The translations under genes and the position numbers were made by a program. Shown piece after piece: positions 16,551 to 25,013 of a stretch of DNA of 40,739 bases. Under the pieces are notes generated by a model. That model saw only the letters and a list, made by a program, of their open reading frames with translations, ran no database searches and was not told where the DNA came from. Position 1 is the first letter of the stretch. Every line of letters starts with the position of its first letter. This stretch comes from an uncultured Acetatifactor sp. Lineage in GTDB: Bacteria > Bacillota > Clostridia > Lachnospirales > Lachnospiraceae. The DNA is taken from positions 1 to 40,739 of the forward strand of contig CAJUGH010000035.1 of NCBI GenBank assembly GCA_910586215.1. Direction: 5' to 3'.

Positions 16551-17312
16551 TTATTTATTCATTTTATAAGGCGGGTCTGCAGGGTAGCCTCCCTTGAGCT
16601 TCTGCATGCCGCGCTGGATGGCATCCTTGGAGTTCTTCCAGTCCGCGTCTTTGTTGCGGTAGTCGAACTTTTCTACCATCCAGGCCACGTCCCCGGCCAG
16701 CCGTTTCATGTTCTCCTCCATAAGGGGAAGCAGGACGGCATAGAAGGATTCCTTGTCCTTGTCGGGCAGCTTGGTATCTGCGGCTTCGCAGAGGTCCCCG
16801 AAGTGGCACAGGCAGAAGCCTTTGCCGGACTGGATTTTCTGGCGGAAGGCCCCATCCTGCTTCCAGAGGTAGAAAAAGGTATCCATATACCGGTCATAGG
16901 TGTCCTTAAACTGGTGACAGATATAGCAGGAGTCCTTTTTCTCACGGACCCACATGCCGATGGTATTGCCGCTTTCTGTAGTCTTGCGGAATTTATCCTT
17001 TAAGGAGCTTTTGCCGGGACGGAACCCGGAGAAGGTCTTCTGCATTTCGCTGATCATGCGCAGATAGTGGGTCTTCAGGATCCAGGCATTGCCCAGGGTG
17101 TTGCCATAGTCGAACATTTTCTGGAAGTGGGTGCGGCAGAAACCGGCCTTGTCTGTCAGTTCCCGGATATCGGCTTCCATGTAGGAGGAGCCGCTGCCCA
17201 GCACGAAGTCCAGAAGGTCCTGTTCAATACTCCGCTCAATATAGCAGAAGGGGCATTCATCGCCTGCGTTTACCGCATCGTTCAAGGGAATGGTATATAG
17301 CTGTTCTTTCAT
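16551..17312 (-). CDS. DUF6062-type cysteine-motif protein
   Basis: 253 residues. The N-terminus MKEQLYTIPLNDAV ... CPFCYIERSIEQDLLDF matches the family I know as DUF6062, common in Clostridia and of unknown function. Paired cysteine/histidine motifs are CPFC (about 20-23), CRTH (about 58-61), CYICHQF (about 133-139) and CLCHFG (about 167-172), suggesting bound metal, probably zinc (inference). The rest is helical with many aromatic residues. No signal peptide. It stands alone, convergent with the PepSY gene and divergent from the MBOAT gene. The start ATG is at the right end (17310-17312), preceded on its strand by CAGGAGGCTCC. Confidence 0.85.
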   Translation of the reverse strand: MKEQLYTIPLNDAVNAGDECPFCYIERSIEQDLLDFVLGSGSSYMEADIRELTDKAGFCRTHFQKMFDYGNTLGNAWILKTHYLRMISEMQKTFSGFRPGKSSLKDKFRKTTESGNTIGMWVREKKDSCYICHQFKDTYDRYMDTFFYLWKQDGAFRQKIQSGKGFCLCHFGDLCEAADTKLPDKDKESFYAVLLPLMEENMKRLAGDVAWMVEKFDYRNKDADWKNSKDAIQRGMQKLKGGYPADPPYKMNK

Positions 17313-17377
17313 GGAGCCTCCTGTTTCCTGGCTGCCCTGGCCTGCGTGGATGGCAGCGGCAGCCTTTTTGTTTAATA

Positions 17378-17418
17378 ATAACAGTTCAGCTAGTCCATGT
17401 AAAGGGCTGAACTGTTAC
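17378..17418. mobile_element. 41-bp palindrome of the GTAACAGTTCAG family
   Basis: TAACAGTTCAG (17379-17389) and CTGAACTGTTA (17407-17417) are perfect 11-bp inverted repeats around a 17-base spacer. The spacer begins CTAGTCCATG, which matches the reverse complement of the right end of the 165-bp MITE (CCAGTCCATG). No 8-bp flanking duplication remains. It sits just upstream of the MBOAT promoter and would form a hairpin in a longer transcript. Confidence 0.7.
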
Positions 17419-17440
17419 ATCAAAATTAAGAATTCTTTAG

Positions 17441-17469
17441 TTGTAAAGTTCCGGCTAAGCGGATACTAT
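17441..17469 (+). promoter_or_regulatory. Promoter of the O-acylation operon
   Basis: TTGTAA (17441-17446), a 17-base spacer and TACTAT (17464-17469). The expected transcript start near 17476 lies 27 bases before the chosen MBOAT start codon. It starts 23 bases downstream of the 41-bp palindrome. Confidence 0.5.
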
Positions 17470-17502
17470 AGAATTATAGAAGTGAAGAAAGATGTGGTCA
17501 GT

Positions 17503-19050
17503 GTGGTATTCAGCAGTGTAGAGTTTATACTCTGCTTTCTCCCGGCCTTTTTGCTTCTGTACGGACTCACCCCGAAGGGGATGAAGAATCTGGTGCTTCT
17601 GGTAGGAAGCCTGGTCTTCTATGCCGTGGGCGATCCGATGTACTTAATACTGCTGATGGCATCTGTGCTGGTGAACTTCCTAATAGGTTCGCGGCTGGGT
17701 GCAGTTCCCGGGACAGATCAAGGGACAGGCGGCAGGAAGGGACAAAAGAGCAAGGGCAGGAGACAGGGCAGACATCGGGTTGAACAATGGGATTTTTCAA
17801 CCACTGATTTTGATTCCGCAGGGGCGGATAGGGAATATAGGTCCGGAAGGGAGGATGCTCCGGACGGGAGAGAGAGGCAGCAGGCAGCCGACAGGGGATA
17901 CCGGGTAGACCAGAAGAAAGGGTTACTCCTGCTGGCGGTTCTGGGGAATATAGGGCTGCTTGTGCTGTTCAAGGGTGGACTGGGTGACGCAGGCCTGCCC
18001 CTGGGCATTAGTTTTTATACCTTTCAGATCCTGTCCTACCTGGTGGATGTCTATAAGGGGGACGTGGCAGGGGAGGATTCCTTTGTGCGGTTTGCTTCGT
18101 ATATTGTGATGTTTCCCCAACTGATCTCCGGGCCTATTGTAATGTATGGGGAAGTGCGGGATGCGCTGCAGGAGCGGAAGTTTACCGCAGAAGGCATCCA
18201 GGAGGGGCTGAAGGTGTTTACAGCAGGGCTTGCAGCGAAGGTGCTGCTGGCAGAGCGGATCGGCATTTTGTGGCAGGAAGTGCAGGTGACTGGCTTCGAG
18301 AGCATTTCCATCCCCCTGGCCTGGATGGCGGCTGTGGCGTACTCCATGAAGCTTTATTTTGATTTCTACGGATATTCCCTGATGGCCATCGGGTTGGGCA
18401 GAATGCTGGGCTTTGCGCTTCCGGAGAATTTCCAGGAACCCTATATGTCCGGTTCCGTGCGGGAATTCTATCGGAGATGGCATATGACCCTGGGCAGATG
18501 GTTCTGTAAGTATGTGTATATCCCCCTGGGTGGCAGCCGGAAGGGGGAACTGCGCACAGTGTGTAACCTGCTGGTGGTGTGGCTGCTCACATCCATCTGG
18601 CATGGAGGAACGCCGAATTTCCTCATATGGGGTATGCTCCTATGGCTTTTCATTGTGTTGGAGCGCCAGCTGGAAGCCCTGGGATTCCTCCGGCTGTTCC
18701 AGGCAGGCCCCTTAAGACTGATTCCCAGGCTCTACCTGTGGATGGTGATTCCCGTGACATGGATGTGTTTTGCCATCACGGATGTGTCCCAGCTCCAGAT
18801 CTTCCTGGGCAGGATGTTCGGGGTGGTGGAAGGGATCCGGGTCAGTCCGGGGGACTGGAGCCGTGCCCTGGGCACATACTGGCATCTGTTCGCCATTGGG
18901 GGCATTGCCTGTACGCCAGTGCTTAGGAAGTGTTTCCACAGGTGGAAGGATAAGGTGCCGGTGGTAGTGCTTCTCGTGGCATTGTTCTGGCTCTGCATCT
19001 ATAGGTTACAGGTGGAAGGGCAGAATCCTTTTATGTACTTTGACTATTGA
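17503..19050 (+). CDS. MBOAT-family O-acyltransferase
   Basis: 515 residues from GTG 17503, chosen because family members typically begin MVFSS; the open frame extends upstream through the palindrome and promoter without family resemblance. A polytopic membrane protein (about 10 or more helices) of the AlgI/DltB type that moves acyl groups across the membrane for cell-surface polymers. Family signatures: FYRRWHMTLGRWFCKYVYIP and the active-site histidine in LLTSIWHGGTPNF. Odd point: between the second and third hydrophobic segments there is a hydrophilic, charged insertion of about 75 residues (roughly 66-140), where relatives have a short cytoplasmic loop. It heads an operon with a SGNH hydrolase, the usual periplasmic-side partner, and a broken acyltransferase-3 gene. 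Confidence 0.9.
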   Translation: MVFSSVEFILCFLPAFLLLYGLTPKGMKNLVLLVGSLVFYAVGDPMYLILLMASVLVNFLIGSRLGAVPGTDQGTGGRKGQKSKGRRQGRHRVEQWDFSTTDFDSAGADREYRSGREDAPDGRERQQAADRGYRVDQKKGLLLLAVLGNIGLLVLFKGGLGDAGLPLGISFYTFQILSYLVDVYKGDVAGEDSFVRFASYIVMFPQLISGPIVMYGEVRDALQERKFTAEGIQEGLKVFTAGLAAKVLLAERIGILWQEVQVTGFESISIPLAWMAAVAYSMKLYFDFYGYSLMAIGLGRMLGFALPENFQEPYMSGSVREFYRRWHMTLGRWFCKYVYIPLGGSRKGELRTVCNLLVVWLLTSIWHGGTPNFLIWGMLLWLFIVLERQLEALGFLRLFQAGPLRLIPRLYLWMVIPVTWMCFAITDVSQLQIFLGRMFGVVEGIRVSPGDWSRALGTYWHLFAIGGIACTPVLRKCFHRWKDKVPVVVLLVALFWLCIYRLQVEGQNPFMYFDY

Positions 19051-19060
19051 CTTTACAGGG

Positions 19061-19095
19061 TACCAGGGCCAAAAGGTCAAAATACCTTTTTGTCC
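19061..19095. repeat. GGCCAAAAGGT palindrome (short repeat family)
   Basis: GGGCCAAAAGGT (19066-19077) faces ACCTTTTTGTCC (19084-19095) around a short loop, an imperfect palindrome between the MBOAT and SGNH genes. TACCAGGGCCAAAAGGTC (19061-19078) is exactly repeated in reverse at 26784-26801. GGTCAAAATACCTTTT (19075-19090) is repeated directly at 6226-6241. It may form an intercistronic hairpin. Confidence 0.7.
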
Positions 19096-19145
19096 AGACA
19101 TCTTTATACAGGATAGGGTTGTTTCCTTTTTTGAGGTGAGATACA

Positions 19146-20255
19146 TTGAGACGGATGAGAAAATGGTACTATTTGATTTTGCTGGTGGGGACAGGGGTGA
19201 TATACCTGTCCCTTGTAGATAAGTGGCAAGTGTATGCCAAGCCCCTGGCAGAAGTGAAGGAATGGTACGCCAGGGTCAGTGTCCTGGAAGAGGGAGGAAC
19301 TCCGGATGGATCTGTGGAAGGCGGGCAGGTGCCCTGGCCGGACCTGCCAGGTACCTCACCTTCCACGGAATCCCAGGCCGGTGACCATCCGGAAGAAGGG
19401 GATACAGGAGCGGGCCAGGGACAGACCGGGGAAGACGGGACAGGGACTATGGAGGGAGAGGCTTCCGGGGAAGGGTCTTTGGATGGGGAGCCTGGAGGAG
19501 AACAAGGTGCTTCCAGCCAGCCAGACCCTGGCCAGGAAGGACCTGCCGGAGGGCAGGAGGATCCTGCCGCACCAGGTGGGGAAGGAGACCAGGGCGTTTT
19601 GAACCAGGATCCGGGAGAACCGGTGTACATGACAGTGGAGGATTCTTATTTTGCAGATGCGGTCTTCATCGGGGATTCCAGGACGGTGGGTATGTACGAA
19701 TACGGCGGCCTGGAGGAGATCTCCACCTTCTATGCCTCCAAGGGGCTGACGGTGTATAAACTGTTTGACGCCGAGATCGTACCGGTGGAAGGCCAGAAGA
19801 AAAAGATCACGGTGGAGGAGGCCCTGCAGCAGAATTCCTTTTCCAAGATCTATCTGATGATCGGGATCAACGAGATGGGTACAGGGACTGTGGAGACTTT
19901 TGTAGAGAAATACAAAGAGGTGGTGGATCACCTGCTGGAACTGCAGCCAGATGCCATTCTCTACATTCAAGGACTGATCAAAGTCACTACAGCCCGTTCC
20001 CAGAAGGGGGATTATATCAACAATGAGGGCATTGTGGCCAGGAATGAGGCCCTGGCAGGTCTGGCAGACAACAGGAGGACTTTTTATCTGGATGTGAACC
20101 CTATGATCTGTGATGAGACAGGTGGGATGGAGGCCTCTTATACTTTTGACGGGGTACATCTCAAGGCGCAGTATATTGAGATATGGAAAGACTTTTTGAA
20201 GAGCCATGCCATCCAGATGGAAGAAGGATTAGAAGGAGAAGACTATGGGGCCTAA
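19146..20255 (+). CDS. Membrane-anchored SGNH/GDSL hydrolase
   Basis: 369 residues from TTG 19146, 7 bases after GAGGTG (19133-19138); ATG 19155 is the alternative. A short N-terminal anchor (about 8-25) is followed by a low-complexity Gly/Glu/Pro linker (about 52-155), probably spanning the wall, and a C-terminal SGNH domain (about 165-360). Block I is FIGDSRTVG (catalytic serine), block III IGINEMG, and block V has DGVH (aspartate and histidine). So the catalytic triad is present. The family includes esterases and acyl transferases. Placed right after an MBOAT gene, it most likely completes O-acetylation or de-acetylation of a surface polysaccharide (inference). Its end overlaps the start of the broken acyltransferase by 11 bases. 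Confidence 0.88.
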   Translation: MRRMRKWYYLILLVGTGVIYLSLVDKWQVYAKPLAEVKEWYARVSVLEEGGTPDGSVEGGQVPWPDLPGTSPSTESQAGDHPEEGDTGAGQGQTGEDGTGTMEGEASGEGSLDGEPGGEQGASSQPDPGQEGPAGGQEDPAAPGGEGDQGVLNQDPGEPVYMTVEDSYFADAVFIGDSRTVGMYEYGGLEEISTFYASKGLTVYKLFDAEIVPVEGQKKKITVEEALQQNSFSKIYLMIGINEMGTGTVETFVEKYKEVVDHLLELQPDAILYIQGLIKVTTARSQKGDYINNEGIVARNEALAGLADNRRTFYLDVNPMICDETGGMEASYTFDGVHLKAQYIEIWKDFLKSHAIQMEEGLEGEDYGA

Positions 20256-21098
20256 AGCGGGAAATAGAAAACTGCAGGTTGACATGCTTCGGATCCTGGC
20301 GGCCTTCAGTGTGGTGATTCTCCATAGTGCTGCCCAATTCCGGCATGTGCTGCCAGTGCCGGCCTTACATGGAAGGAAGTACTGGTGAAAATAGCAGGAG
20401 GCCAGATCCATTTGTGGTATCTGCCCATGTTGATAGGGATCTATATGCTGCTGCCTGTGCTGCGCAGTTGGGTATTGCATGCGGAGGTACAGAATATCCG
20501 CTATTTCCTGGTGCTATTCTTCATACTACAGATTCTGCGCTCTACAGTCATGGTTTTTGTGGAAAGTGAGACTTTCCGGCAGGTTCTGTTTTTAGGGGAG
20601 ATCCAGATGGTATGCAGCTATCTGGGATACTTTGTCTGGGGATATTATATGGTACATGTGGGAATTCCCAAGAAATATGGCAAGTATCTCTATCTGTCAA
20701 TCCTTCCTTCCATGCTATGCAATATTTTGATCAGTAATGCACAGTCAGTAGAAAAGGGTGTGGCAGATGGCCGGATTTATGACAGCTACGGCCTTTTTAC
20801 CTTTCTGATCGCAACAGCCCTTTTTCTGTTTTTTACAGAAAAAGGGAAGAAGTGGGCTCTTGGCCGGGTGGGCGAAGTGCTGGTTACGGAAGTGTCCAAG
20901 GCCACTCTGGGAATCTACCTGACCCATGTGGGAATCATTGACCTATTGAAGCAGTTGGGAATTCATAGTGCCACAGTACCTGTAGTGGGTGTACCACTGC
21001 TGGCCATATTGGTGTTTCTGCTGGGCTGCATGGCATCTGCCCTCCTGCGGCGCATTCCCCGGAAGGTATCTGTGCTGAACAGGTATCTCATCTGCCGT
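20245..21098 (+). pseudogene. Acyltransferase-3 family gene, broken
   Basis: ATG 20245 starts a frame with the typical N-terminus (LQVDMLRILAAFSVVILHSA) that stops at 20388 after 47 codons. A different frame, open from GTG 20385, continues with later parts of the same family (GGQIHLWYLPMLIGIYMLLP, then several membrane helices and the C-terminal KATLGIYLTHVGIIDLLK). About 80-100 residues that normally lie between these two parts are missing, so a deletion with frameshift is the best explanation. Members are 10-helix membrane proteins that acylate sugars or peptidoglycan (OatA/WecH type). Coupled to the SGNH gene by an 11-base overlap, it was once the third gene of the O-acylation operon. The second piece has lost its stop and reads on into the permease frame. 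Confidence 0.8.
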
Positions 21099-21170
21099 AC
21101 AGTCCCGTCCCGGACTGTGTGGGAAGGAGGAAGCGGTAGCTGGCAGTGGCCTGCTGTAGGTGTTTCGTGG

Positions 21171-21196
21171 TTACTTTTTATGGGGTGGTGCCGCGA
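21171..21196. repeat. Short dispersed repeat with core GGGGTGGTGCCGCGA
   Basis: TTAC-TTTTT-ATGGGGTGG... at 21171-21196 matches 29911-29936 with only two differences; the core ATGGGGTGGTGCCGCGA (21180-21196 and 29920-29936) is identical. A shorter match is at 10663-10673. Each copy is between genes. Origin unknown. Confidence 0.65.
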
Positions 21197-21299
21197 TAAG
21201 TTTTCCTTGACTGTTATCCGGCGGGATAATATGATGGAAGGCAGGGTGCAGTCCACAGCGGGAGAGGACTGCAATTATCCCACACAGGAGGATATGTCC

Positions 21300-22727
21300 A
21301 TGAGCGACAAGAAAAAAGTGACAAGGAAACAGAAAGGTTCTGCCCAGGGCGCAGGAAGCGGCAATATTCTGGGGGAAAGCGGCATCTATGATGCCAAGGT
21401 GCTGGGAGTGCCCAAGGTAATGATCCTGGGGATACAGCATATGTTCGCCATGTTTGGGGCCACCATCCTGGTGCCCATGCTGACAGGGCTGGATATTTCC
21501 ACCACCCTGCTCTTTGCGGGACTGGGTACCCTGCTCTTTCATCTGCTGACCAGGGGAAAGGTTCCGGTGTTCTTAGGTTCTTCCTTTGCCTTTCTGGGTG
21601 GCTATGCGGTCATGGCGCCCATGCAGGATGCCGCAACAGGGGCGGCCATTGACAACAGTTCCCTGCTTCCCTACGCCTGCTTCGGTGTGGCCTGTTCCGG
21701 CCTGCTGTATCTGCTGCTGGCCCTGTTGATCAAACTGTTCGGTACCAGCAGGGTCATGAAGTTCTTTCCGCCGATTGTGACAGGCCCCATCATTATCGCC
21801 ATCGGACTGACCCTGTCCTCCTCTGCCATCGGTAATTGCTCGGATGACTGGCTGATTGCCCTGGTGGCCATTGCCCTGGTCATTGTCTGCAATATCTGGG
21901 GGAAGGGGATGGTGAAGATTGTGCCCATTATCATCGGCGTCTGCGGTTCCTACCTGCTGGCCGCCGTACTTGGCCGGGCCGATTTCTCCCCGGTGGCAGA
22001 AGCTTCCTGGGTGGGTTTTCCTATCCACTGGGAGCGCACGGCATTCTGGGCATTGTCCGACGGCAATACCAACCTGCTGGTGAATTCCATTATCACCATC
22101 ATGCCCATTGCCCTGGCCACCATGGTGGAGCACATCGGTGATATCTCTGCCATCTCTTCCACCGTGGGGAAAAATTATATCAAGGAACCTGGCCTGCACC
22201 GTACCCTGCTGGGGGATGGCCTGGCCACCATACTGGCGTCCCTGTTCGGGGCACCGGCCAACACCACTTATGGGGAGAACACAGGGGTACTGTCCCTGAC
22301 TAAGGTCTTCGATCCCCTGGTGATCCGGATTGCGGCGGGATTCGCCATCCTGCTCTCCTTCTGTCCTAAGTTCGCGGCCGTGATCGGCTGTATGCCCAAA
22401 GGCACAGTGGGCGGCGTGTCCCTGGTGCTCTATGGCATGATCTCCGCAGTGGGTGTGCGCAATATTGTGGAGACAAAATGTGACTTTTCCAAGAGCCGCA
22501 ACGTGATCATAGCGGCGTTGATCCTGGTGCTGTCCATCGGCATCAAATACAGTGCCGCAGAGGGCATTTCCTTCATGGTGGGAGATGTGCCCATTATGCT
22601 CTCCGGCCTGGCAGTGGGGGCGCTGGTGGGGATTGGCTTAAATGCGGTGCTGCCGGGCAAGGACTATGTGTTTGATGAGGAGAAACCGGACCATACAGGA
22701 GTGAATTTTGCAGTGAAGGGAAACTGA
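21300..22727 (+). CDS. NCS2-family uracil/xanthine permease
   Basis: 475 residues from ATG 21300, eight bases after AGGAGG (21286-21291). The reading frame is open far upstream only because the acyltransferase remnant lost its stop; the family N-terminus (YDAKVLGVPKVMILGIQHMF) begins soon after 21300. A proton-coupled nucleobase importer with about 14 membrane segments. Signatures: GIQHMFAMFGATILVPMLTG in the first helix, NTTYGENTGVLSLTKVFDP (substrate-site region) and GTVGGVSLVLYGMI. The substrate (uracil, xanthine or other) cannot be told from sequence by eye. No purine riboswitch was recognised upstream. The dipeptidase gene follows after 10 bases, so the two are probably cotranscribed. 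Confidence 0.93.
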   Translation: MSDKKKVTRKQKGSAQGAGSGNILGESGIYDAKVLGVPKVMILGIQHMFAMFGATILVPMLTGLDISTTLLFAGLGTLLFHLLTRGKVPVFLGSSFAFLGGYAVMAPMQDAATGAAIDNSSLLPYACFGVACSGLLYLLLALLIKLFGTSRVMKFFPPIVTGPIIIAIGLTLSSSAIGNCSDDWLIALVAIALVIVCNIWGKGMVKIVPIIIGVCGSYLLAAVLGRADFSPVAEASWVGFPIHWERTAFWALSDGNTNLLVNSIITIMPIALATMVEHIGDISAISSTVGKNYIKEPGLHRTLLGDGLATILASLFGAPANTTYGENTGVLSLTKVFDPLVIRIAAGFAILLSFCPKFAAVIGCMPKGTVGGVSLVLYGMISAVGVRNIVETKCDFSKSRNVIIAALILVLSIGIKYSAAEGISFMVGDVPIMLSGLAVGALVGIGLNAVLPGKDYVFDEEKPDHTGVNFAVKGN

Positions 22728-22737
22728 GGAGGTTTCT

Positions 22738-23823
22738 ATGAAAATAGCAGATATGCATTGTGATACCATATACCGGCTTCTGTGCCGGAAAGAGGAGGGC
22801 AGGCCTGAGTCCCTTAGGGAAAACAAAGGACATCTGGATCTGTTGCGCATGAAGCAGGCCGGATATCTGGTCCAGAATTTTGCCATGTTCGTGGAGCTGG
22901 ACCGGGACGGGGATCCCTGGGAGAGGGTACAGAAGCTGTACCAGTATTACAGGGAGGAACTGGAGGAGAACCGGGAACTGGTGGCCCCGGTACTCCGGTA
23001 TTCTGACATTGCTGTCAATGAAGCGGCGGGAAAACTGTCTTCCATGCTCACGGTGGAGGAGGGCGGTGTCTGCAAAGGAGACCTGGATAAGCTGCAGCAG
23101 CTATATGACATGGGGGTGCGGATGATTACCCTGACCTGGAACTTTCCCAATGAACTGGGATTCCCCAACCTGGATTCCCACAAGGGCCAGGGACTCCAGG
23201 AGGCCATGAAGATCCTGGAAGGGACCAGGCCCGGCACAGGGGAATACGCATCCAGGCAGGCAGCGGCACAGAAGGCTTTTGCGGCTTTCAACCACAAGGC
23301 CAACGAAACGGATGGACTGACGCAGAAAGGCAGGGAGTTTGTGGTGCACATGGAGGAACTTGGTATGATTCCCGATGTGTCCCACTTGTCTGATGCGGGG
23401 TTCTACGATGTATGTCAAGTGGCGAAGAAACCTTTTGTGGCCAGCCATTCCAATGCCAGGCAGGTCTGCGGCTGTGTCCGGAACTTGACGGACGACATGA
23501 TCCGGCATCTGGCAGAGAGAGGCGGCGTCATGGGGCTGAACTATTGCACGGATTTCCTGGAGGAGGTTCCTGTGGGCCAGGCCAATCCCGGTACCATAGC
23601 TTCCATTGCTCACCATGCGAAACATATAGTAAATGTGGGGGGGATGGAAGTGCTGGGCCTGGGGAGCGATTTTGACGGGATCGGCACCCACGCGGAGCTT
23701 CCCGGAGGAGAGGCCATGGGGGCTCTGTGGGAAGGGCTGCATGGGGCAGGCTTTACGGAAGGGCAGTTGGATGCCATTTTCTGGAAGAACGTACTCAGGG
23801 TGTATCGGGATACTTTGCCATAG
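22738..23823 (+). CDS. Membrane-type dipeptidase (peptidase family M19)
   Basis: 361 residues; ATG 22738 with GAGGAGG 7 bases upstream. A zinc-dependent hydrolase of dipeptides with an amidohydrolase barrel. Metal-site motifs: MHCDT (residues 6-10, the HxD pair), PDVSHLSD (histidine), SHSNAR and GLGSDFDG near the C-terminus. No signal peptide, so probably cytoplasmic, as in many bacterial relatives. It follows the nucleobase permease closely, but no functional link is evident. Confidence 0.95.
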   Translation: MKIADMHCDTIYRLLCRKEEGRPESLRENKGHLDLLRMKQAGYLVQNFAMFVELDRDGDPWERVQKLYQYYREELEENRELVAPVLRYSDIAVNEAAGKLSSMLTVEEGGVCKGDLDKLQQLYDMGVRMITLTWNFPNELGFPNLDSHKGQGLQEAMKILEGTRPGTGEYASRQAAAQKAFAAFNHKANETDGLTQKGREFVVHMEELGMIPDVSHLSDAGFYDVCQVAKKPFVASHSNARQVCGCVRNLTDDMIRHLAERGGVMGLNYCTDFLEEVPVGQANPGTIASIAHHAKHIVNVGGMEVLGLGSDFDGIGTHAELPGGEAMGALWEGLHGAGFTEGQLDAIFWKNVLRVYRDTLP

Positions 23824-23873
23824 GGCTGGAAGAACCTGATAGGAAGATGCATCTGGGAAGCATACATATGAAT

Positions 23874-23899
23874 AAGGGACACAGGTCCTGTGGCCCTTT
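23874..23899 (+). terminator. Possible terminator after the dipeptidase gene
   Basis: Stem AAGGG-A-CACAG (23874-23884) and CTGTG-G-CCCTT (23888-23898) with a 3-base loop and one internal mismatch. Only a short T-run follows, so this may be a weak terminator or merely a hairpin. Confidence 0.4.
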
Positions 23900-23934
23900 C
23901 TACAGACAGGGAACGGAATGGGTAAGCGGACGGG

Positions 23935-24762
23935 ATGGAAGAGATAAGGATATACAATAAAAACAACATATACCAGAAGTTCCAGGTGCTGAAGACCAAC
24001 CGGAACAAGAGATACCGCTATCACGAATTTCTGGTGGAGGGAGTCCGCAGCCTGAACGAGGCAGTGGAGAATCACTGGAAGATCCAGTCTTTTCTCTATG
24101 ACAGGGATCATCTCTCAGACTGGGCCAGGGATATGATCCGGAAGGTGAAGACCCAGAGGAATTACTGTCTGCCAGCCGGACTGATGGCAGAACTCAGTGG
24201 CAAGGAAGATACCTCCGAACTGATGGCAGTGATTGAGATGCGGGAAGATGTGCTGGAGAAGGTACCTCTCTCTGAGAATCCTTTTATCGTCCTCTTCGAC
24301 AGGCCTTCCAACAAGGGGAACCTGGGCACCATGATCCGTTCCTGTGACGGCCTGGGGGCAGATCTGCTCCTGCTCACGGGACATGGGGTGGACCTGTATG
24401 ACCCGGATGTGGTGGTATCGGCCATGGGATCCTTTTTCAACCTGCCAGTGATACGGGTGGAGGACAACAGCCAGCTTGTAGCCTATATAACCAGCCTGCG
24501 GGAGAGGTATCCGGGCTTTGTCACCATAGGCACAACAGCCCACCAGGAGACACCGGTTTATCATGTGGACTTGAGGGGACCGCTGATGCTGATGATGGGC
24601 AATGAGACCATGGGGCTGAGCCATGCCTTCAAAGAGTTCTGCGACAGGCTGTGTACCATACCCATGGGGGAGATGTCCTATGCCTCTTCCTTCAACGTAA
24701 GCTGTGCAGCGTCCATCCTGATGTATGAGGTGACCAGACAACGGGCAGGGCAGAGATTTTGA
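23935..24762 (+). CDS. SpoU/TrmH-family RNA 2'-O-methyltransferase
   Basis: 275 residues. N-terminal L30e-like substrate-binding part (RYHEFLVEGVRSLNEAVE, about 30-47) and a C-terminal SPOUT knot domain. Motif 1: RPSNKGNLGTMIRSCDGLGA (asparagine and arginine catalytic region, about 122-141); motif 2: LMMGNETMGLS; motif 3: IPMGEMSYASSFNVSCAASI. It uses SAM to methylate ribose in rRNA or tRNA; the exact nucleotide cannot be assigned. The start at ATG 23935 has only a weak ribosome site. Followed by a strong terminator, so it ends a transcription unit. Confidence 0.92.
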   Translation: MEEIRIYNKNNIYQKFQVLKTNRNKRYRYHEFLVEGVRSLNEAVENHWKIQSFLYDRDHLSDWARDMIRKVKTQRNYCLPAGLMAELSGKEDTSELMAVIEMREDVLEKVPLSENPFIVLFDRPSNKGNLGTMIRSCDGLGADLLLLTGHGVDLYDPDVVVSAMGSFFNLPVIRVEDNSQLVAYITSLRERYPGFVTIGTTAHQETPVYHVDLRGPLMLMMGNETMGLSHAFKEFCDRLCTIPMGEMSYASSFNVSCAASILMYEVTRQRAGQRF

Positions 24763-24805
24763 AAAGAGAGAAATTCATATCTGTCAGTGATGACATAGCG
24801 GACAT

Positions 24806-24840
24806 CGGTCTGCCTGGAATTCCAGGCAGACCGGTTTTTA
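24806..24840 (+). terminator. Strong intrinsic terminator after the SpoU methylase gene
   Basis: A 12-bp perfect stem: CGGTCTGCCTGG (24806-24817), loop AATT, CCAGGCAGACCG (24822-24833), followed by GTTTTTA. It closes the upstream unit before PTS enzyme I. Confidence 0.88.
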
Positions 24841-25013
24841 TAGGCTGATTAAGCCTGGCTCATGGAATCTGCAGATGTTTTTTGACAGAAGGGACCAGAC
24901 AGGGTACAATAGTTGAAAGCGGTACAGGGACGGGGAATCCAGGTACCAGCCCGGAAGGAATCCGGGGAGGGAAGGAAGCATCTTAGGGCTGTTATGGAAG
25001 AAGGAGCAGGGGT

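Noticed and set aside
17290..17502. Upstream extension of the MBOAT reading frame by about 71 codons
   Set aside because: The extension runs through a mobile palindrome and a promoter and resembles no MBOAT N-terminus; the family-like MVFSS start fits GTG 17503.
21190..21299. Purine-type riboswitch in front of the NCS2 permease
   Set aside because: I could not find the conserved purine aptamer core or two pairing loops; the segment is a dispersed repeat plus remnant coding sequence.
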